The notes under the pieces: model-generated
What the model was told of the DNA's origin: nothing
What the model saw: the letters and a program-made list of their open reading frames with translations, nothing else
The model's database searches: none
Shown: positions 58,275 through 64,000 of the stretch, piece after piece
Position numbering within the stretch: the first letter of the stretch is position 1
How the letters are laid out: the number at the start of each line of letters is the position of its first letter
Position numbers and translations under genes: made by a program
Origin: Musa acuminata AAA Group
Lineage: Eukaryota > Streptophyta > Magnoliopsida > Zingiberales > Musaceae
NCBI RefSeq assembly: GCF_036884655.1
Contig: NC_088335.1
Location: 43,952,501-44,016,500, forward strand
Length of the DNA stretch: 64,000 nt
Direction: 5' to 3'

Positions 58275-60471
58275 TTAATTTCCCAGAAAGAGAGATCTGC
58301 ACTGTGCTGCTGTATCATCTGGACTTGTTACTGTGCAGAAGGTGAACAACAATAATCAGTAGAATGTACAAACAAGACAATATTTTGTAGAAGTGGTAGA
58401 AGAAAGACTAAAGTAGCCAATAATAATCAACCTTATCCTACCTAACTGAGGAAAACTGCAGCCGAGAAAAGGATGGACATTTGAATTAGGACTTATAAGA
58501 GTGGTAAAGTTACATGGAACAGGGTTCAGAAGCTATGATTTTACAAATAAAATTGTTGTTCAAGCAAATAAATTTTATGTGAATACAGTGACAACATAGA
58601 AGTCCCACTTGGTCACAAGTTGGATGTTTTACATTTCTAAAACAAACATCATACTACCAAGCCAAGGACAACGACAGAGAAGATAAAGGAAAATTGGATT
58701 GAAACTCGAAATAGTACAATTAAGGAAGATGTTATGTCTCAACTAATTAGGGTTCACTACATGGATTTTTTGTGACATTAAGCTTTATACAAGACAATAT
58801 CTCTAGTGTAACAAAAACATTCATATCTCGTTATATTGTTTCTGGTAAAATTTTCTCATATCTCCCCCTAATTTCCTCATATCATAGTAATAATTGTCTC
58901 ACCTTGTCTAGCCATAGTATTTATAGGTATCTTTTTACTACCATCTTAGAAAATTCATCTTGTTCTCTATTGGAACATGCAAGAGTGTCACATTTAAATT
59001 AAATCAGAGTTGGTAAATTACATCACTTGTAAGAATTTTGTTTAAGAAATCAGGTACATGTAGTTTAGAAACACTTATTAAGAGACCATAGAATGACAAT
59101 TAGAAGTGCCAAGCTGGACATTTACATTTCTCAAAAAGTTATATACTCCCTTGACATATTGCTCTTTAAGCTAAACAGAACTGAGCAGTTTAAAGAATAT
59201 CCTCCATAATTTATTCCAACCAATCCACAAAATGATGACTAAGTAGTTGAAGGTCCTTGATCAGAACTACAATCTTAATTTTACTTGTCAAAGTTACAGG
59301 TGTATTACAACTTTAGGTTCTCAAAAGAAAAAATAATGTTGAAGCTTTCTTGGATAAGTCTCCATCACACGCTTTGATAATAAAGACAAACACCTCAGAT
59401 CTCATGAGAATATAAATGAGTCATTTTACCAATTCGAGTCATTTACAAAGTCAAAGCATACTATAGGGATTAAAACCATATCAGAAAGCATACCTGTATG
59501 ACCAACAGTTCGTTTCGATTCATAAATTTCATAGTCATTTCCCCCCTGCACATAAAAGAAGCAGCACACTAGTTACATGAAGACAAAACCACTCTAAAAG
59601 TATCTGAAATTTTTAATTTAGCAAGGCTAGGTTTGAGGACAGAACAAAAAATTAGAATTCCATTTATAAGATGGGGAGCTAATCTGCCTAAAAACTACAT
59701 GAAAGAAACTTAAGAAGATCAATGTGCAAAGAAACAATTTTAGACAGACTCATCAAAATTGCTAAAGGTGTTTTACAATAATTCATCAACATGTACCAAA
59801 ACATCATGTGATAAATCAACAAATGTGCTCTATTCAAAACTTAGTAGTAGAGCTGCTAAATTTTCATTTATACATCAAACTGATTTTTGAAAGTATCAAT
59901 TCCATCTCTTAAGAAAATAGAGCCTCTACCAACATAAACATGCAGGTGAATACATGTAACTATCGATGATACAAACACTAAGCATTAACTGTTAACATCT
60001 TCATTGTCAATTCTTGCATGCTAGTCACATTTAGATCAAAAGTGCTTTCTGATCAATAAGTACTTCATTAACCCAAAATCAAGTTAACTGGAGTTCATGA
60101 GCAGATTGCACATATGAATTGAAAAGCTTCCATACAGAAGAGTTAATGAGTTGAGTGGAGAGTAGAAAAAGTCATCTGCATCTACTTCAGCTAGTGTGTC
60201 TAATAGCAGCTATCCTATACAACCCATAGACTTCGATTGAATGTAGTTTTCCCAATTTGACATGGTCAAGCATCATCCAAGAAGAAAATTCTTTAGAGAC
60301 TACCTTGTAGGTTTTGTCACCAAAAAAGTGGATTTCTTGAAATTCACCAAGGTATTTTAAACTGTAAGTCTTGTCCCAGCCTCGTGGGAAAACCTGCAAC
60401 AAGAAGTTCACAGCAGCATAACCAGATGTTATCTTGAAATCAAATTTTTTTATGTACTTGTAAAAATATAC

Positions 60472-60502
<31 letters not shown>

Positions 60503-63500
60503 AGAACTAACATCAAAACTTATTTGTCCACCAATTGAAAAAGTCAGATCCATATGTGCAAACTTTTCACGTAGCACAGAGACCATCTTTGGCCGTATGT
60601 TGTGAACCTAAGAGACAATATATCACACAATGTCAACAATTTGAAGAGGTACTGACCAAGTCTAAAACCAAAATATCAAGCATCATGATTAGTTTTACCA
60701 AAACCACTACATGCCTTATCATATTTTTCAAATTCATAGCGCTCTTCTTGGCTGCAATTCCTCCCTATTGGAGAGACATTAAGCATTCCACTACGGAACT
60801 CAATAAATGTCCCCCTAACCACCAAGGAATAACCAAGAGCTTTGAGATTATGCCAGATAATCTTTTTTTTTATTAATCTCTAGAAGGAAAGAGATTCTAA
60901 AAAACCTTTTTATTGGGATATCCAAGTCGGCAATGTAATGGAGGGTAAAATTGATGAATTCCTGCATACACAATTCAATTTAAGCTCTTCTCAAAATGCT
61001 TTAGGAAATGCAGATGCAAAATTATACATCTCACCTTTAGTTTATCTTCACCAAGAAATGACTTCAAACTCTGTACACATCAAAGAGTATTTTTTGAATC
61101 TCAATTATCCGAGGAAAGGGGAAAAATTAATCTAGTAGATAAAACCAAACTATCAAAGCCATAGACATTTACATTTGGTTGGGAAATTTTTGCAAACATA
61201 AGGATAGCTAATCACAACCATAGTTGCAGCACTTGAAGTTCCAATTCCCAGCCTTGAAGTAATTCAATACTAATAATAGTCTAAATTGGGCACTATTCCT
61301 TACCATTATTACAGTCAAATCCAAATTTCATAGATGATAACATTACTCAAATTACTAATCCTCTATGTTTTGGGGAATCACGACTATGATTCGTGCTTGA
61401 CAACAAAAAAAATTTGGATAAAAATATTCCTGGAGATTCTCTAGTTTATGATTGAATATCAAAGCTTGGACAATCTACATTTCCAAAATGCTACAGAAGA
61501 AAACATAAGGATTCATTTGTAATTCTCATCTGAATGAGATCAAATTCATAATTGCATACGAATAAGAAGAATAATCAACTAAAGGGAAAAAAACATATTG
61601 TTTCAATTTAGATCAATCACACTGTGAATTGATGGGAAAAAAACTAATTTTTCATTAGGACCAAAATTCAATTCAATCAAGTTCACATGCCAATTTCAAT
61701 AATTTCATGTCATTTATGGTTTATGTCATTAATTTAAATACCAATTAAGATGGCACCAGGTGAACTGCTCTCCACTGTTAAAATTTGAAAAATAACCTTC
61801 AGAAATATGAGATATGCTATCATTTCATCATGAGACAATGGGATCACAAGCTACAATGACGTAACCAAAAATTAGATATGCCAAGTATAGTGTCATGAAT
61901 TTTCCCATTCTGCTTTTCTAAAATTAATTGGTTCAATATCAGACAATCCCTTGGTTACTCTTAATATGCAGCATGAGTGACATCTCTAAATGTAAAAGTA
62001 TCCTTGGACATTTTGCTAATATGAGTCTGAAAACTAGACATCATGACTTTGCTTAGTAAAAATTGAGAAATTTCATAGGAAGGCCAATCAAGGACATATT
62101 GGCAGACTTGGATAATGTAAGAAATTACAACTTCTGCAGAAATAAGAAATAAAGCTGATAGCTTGTATGCACTCCAAAGGGTTTATTATTGTCTCAGTTA
62201 TTTATTAAAATATAAAAAATAATAATGAAGTTTCTAACACTATAAAAAATCCATTTCAAAGATGAGGATACAAAAAAAGGTGAAATGAATCAAATGATTG
62301 CTTCTATTTATCAAGATTTATTTATTATGAGATCTTAATCACAACAAACATTAATTTGTAACTTATCCAAGCTAAGAAACTACAATTTGCAGATGCAATT
62401 ATCTGCCTTCCATTTTAGTTCCCCCTTTTTTAACAAGAAGTCAATTTTCCTACAATTAATCATATCAAGATTTTGTTCTCCTGAGATCTTAATCACAAAA
62501 AAAAAGAACTTCTCTGTAACTTATCCATGCAAATAAAATACAGCATAGAAGATGCAATTACCTGTCGACCAATTAGTTCCCCATTTTTGTGAGCAAGAAG
62601 GCCATTTTCTGAGAATACATAATCATAGTCGTGTATAACTGCATAGAAAGGATGATCACAAGGTGCGCACCTCATTCGTAAAGAATATTTAGAAGACATA
62701 TAGGGCAGTCATGTGGTCTTAGCCACAAAGAAATTCACGAAAAGTAGAATCTAATTTCATCATCAATTCAAAAGAGATTAATATACGTCCCCATTTTTAA
62801 GTCAATAAAAAATCTGATTTTTGAACTCAGTGCTTAATTGGGTAAGTCTAAGGATAATAGGTATCTCTAGAGGTTTTAGCCCTACCAAGAAGAAGAGATA
62901 CACATTGATCTTATTCATCATTCAAGCAGCGACTACCTCATGGAGAACAGTTGCTGTAGGCGCTTTAAATTTTTGTTAGTAGCAAAGAAAAGACAGTAGA
63001 CTGGGAGAAGCTCTAACAGTTCAAATGCATTTCATTTTTGCATAGTTGGTAGGCCATGTTTCTGTTGAAATACATGACAATTTTATTCTTAAAATCCATT
63101 TTAATCCTACAGTTATATGTAATTCAATTTTTGGATATAGTTATAGAAGAAGAAAAATAAATTAGATTTGTACTTTTTGATATAAATCTAGATCTTGTTA
63201 TGATGGTTATTTGATAGTCCAGTTTTCCTAATAAGCAAAAAGCACGACCAGATCTTTAGTATTAGCTTAGAAGAATTATTGGAGTAGAAAAAGGGAAAAA
63301 AAGCAAACACTGTGGTGATGAATAGTTGGAAGTATATGCCAATATGCACCAGTAAAAGGTGCACATATTATCTAAAGATTGAGTAGACCTGTTTTTCCAA
63401 GTTGCTCTGTTATCTTAACAAGGTCCGATCCTCCAACAACACCTACAGTTACAACCTGCCCAAGCAATGCAAACGCATCAACAAGACTGACGTTCTCTAT

Positions 63501-63758
63501 GCATGATTAGCTTATCACATTATATGCCACACAATAAAATTCTGGATTTGATTACCTCCCTGAGTTCCCGCATGAACTCCAGCATTTGCGGCGTGATCAG
63601 CTAACAAAAGAAATCACCACCAAGAGAAAGCAAGAGTCAATTCCACAGGAAAGGAAGATCTCAAGGCCACGAAAGTCGAGTCGGAAAACCTTCCGCGGGG
63701 CGGTGAGCGTTCCATCGACGTCGAACAGCGCGATGACGCCGGGTTTCCTCGCAGCCAT
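58275..63758 (-). CDS. PMM: phosphomannomutase
   Basis: Cytosolic enzyme converting mannose-6-phosphate to mannose-1-phosphate for GDP-mannose, and so for ascorbate, N-glycans and GPI anchors. Exons in transcript order: 63758-63690, 63600-63556, 63455-63389, 62638-62562, 61070-61035, 60961-60906, 60814-60715, 60607-60512, 60393-60304, 59545-59494, 58330-58275. The 247-aa product is the usual plant length. The HAD nucleophile motif is [10 protein letters not shown] (D13, D15). Other conserved blocks are [89 protein letters not shown] and [19 protein letters not shown]; the C-terminus is CRSLFLGN. All residues typical of the family are present. The intron after exon 7 appears to use a GC donor (AAG then GCATGT); the others are GT-AG. 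Several exons are very short (36, 45, 52 bases), so automated gene finders may miss them. Confidence 0.95.
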
Positions 63759-64000
63759 GCTCCCAATTGATTTCTGGAACGATGAATCTCCCAATATCAC
63801 GATTTGATCACGACAAAGAATAGTGGGATCTCGGACCGATCTGGCACGAGCGCGGAACCGCTGACCCTCGTGGGATTTGGCACCAAGATCTGGAGAAGCA
63901 TCAGTAGAAGAAGAAGCAGGTTGAGATCGGTTCGAATCTAGAGAAAACGATTAGGAATAAGAAACTAGGGAAGGTGATTCACGTGAAGCAAGATCTGGCC
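63759..64000 (-). promoter_or_regulatory. PMM 5' leader and proximal promoter (partial)
   Basis: The sequence upstream of the PMM start codon up to the window edge; GA- and TC-rich with no clear TATA box. The transcription start cannot be placed. Confidence 0.4.

Overview
The window reads as nuclear DNA of a monocot plant. The genes are intron-rich with GT-AG introns, the intergenic DNA is AT-rich, there is a nuclear tRNA gene with internal A and B boxes, and a cluster of plant LTR retrotransposons is present. The style of the repeats (LTRs carrying GGTACCGCC modules, GC-rich palindromic inserts) makes me think of Zingiberales such as Musa or Ensete. That is an inference from memory, not a search result.

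Layout, left to right. (1) A group III-A xyloglucan endotransglucosylase/hydrolase gene (1147-2739, +). (2) A decayed VPS37 (ESCRT-I) gene fragment (about 3864-4508, -), with a possible orphan promoter and leader exon at about 8269-8480 on the same strand. A long TA/TG microsatellite and a probable 492-bp solo LTR lie between them. (3) A single-exon SIAMESE-RELATED CDK inhibitor (9775-10176, -), then a 2-oxoglutarate/Fe(II) dioxygenase (10929-12711, -), then a LTR-like segment and a long inverted repeat (14042-14613). The arms of that inverted repeat are near-copies of the DNA just upstream of the CDK-inhibitor start codon. (4) A HAD-superfamily (HDHD3-like) gene in nine exons (16966-21110, +) and the ribosome-biogenesis endonuclease NOB1 in five exons (22586-27921, +), which has a telo-box upstream and a palindrome-rich insertion in intron 2. 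(5) A retrotransposon nest of about 14 kb (28792-42746). A degenerate minus-strand Ty3/gypsy element carries two later insertions, a gag-only SIRE-like Ty1/copia element (30973-37103) and a 2.1-kb solo LTR (38349-40424). Each insertion is flanked by a perfect 5-bp duplication, and removing each with one duplication copy rejoins the gypsy reading frame. (6) A 13-exon LRR receptor-like pseudokinase of the At1g63430/At5g41180 type (43125-48121, -). (7) About 7.6 kb of intergenic DNA, then a single-exon GC-rich WD40 gene of the RUP (repressor of UV-B photomorphogenesis) type (55780-56904, +), tRNA-Pro(UGG) (57222-57293, -) and an 11-exon phosphomannomutase gene (58275-63758, -).

These are independently regulated plant genes (cell wall, cell cycle, secondary metabolism, ribosome maturation, receptor signalling, UV-B signalling, GDP-mannose supply), not an operon or pathway cluster. 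The most interesting unexplained structure is the hairpin derived from the CDK-inhibitor upstream region. It could be a young small-RNA locus, or the shared sequence could be an unrecognised repeat.

Gene models were built by hand. I placed every splice site so that the frame closes, and total lengths match the families: XTH 296 aa, dioxygenase 360 aa, HAD 264 aa, NOB1 630 aa, LRR-RLK 667 aa, RUP 374 aa, PMM 247 aa. UTR limits and transcription starts are not known.
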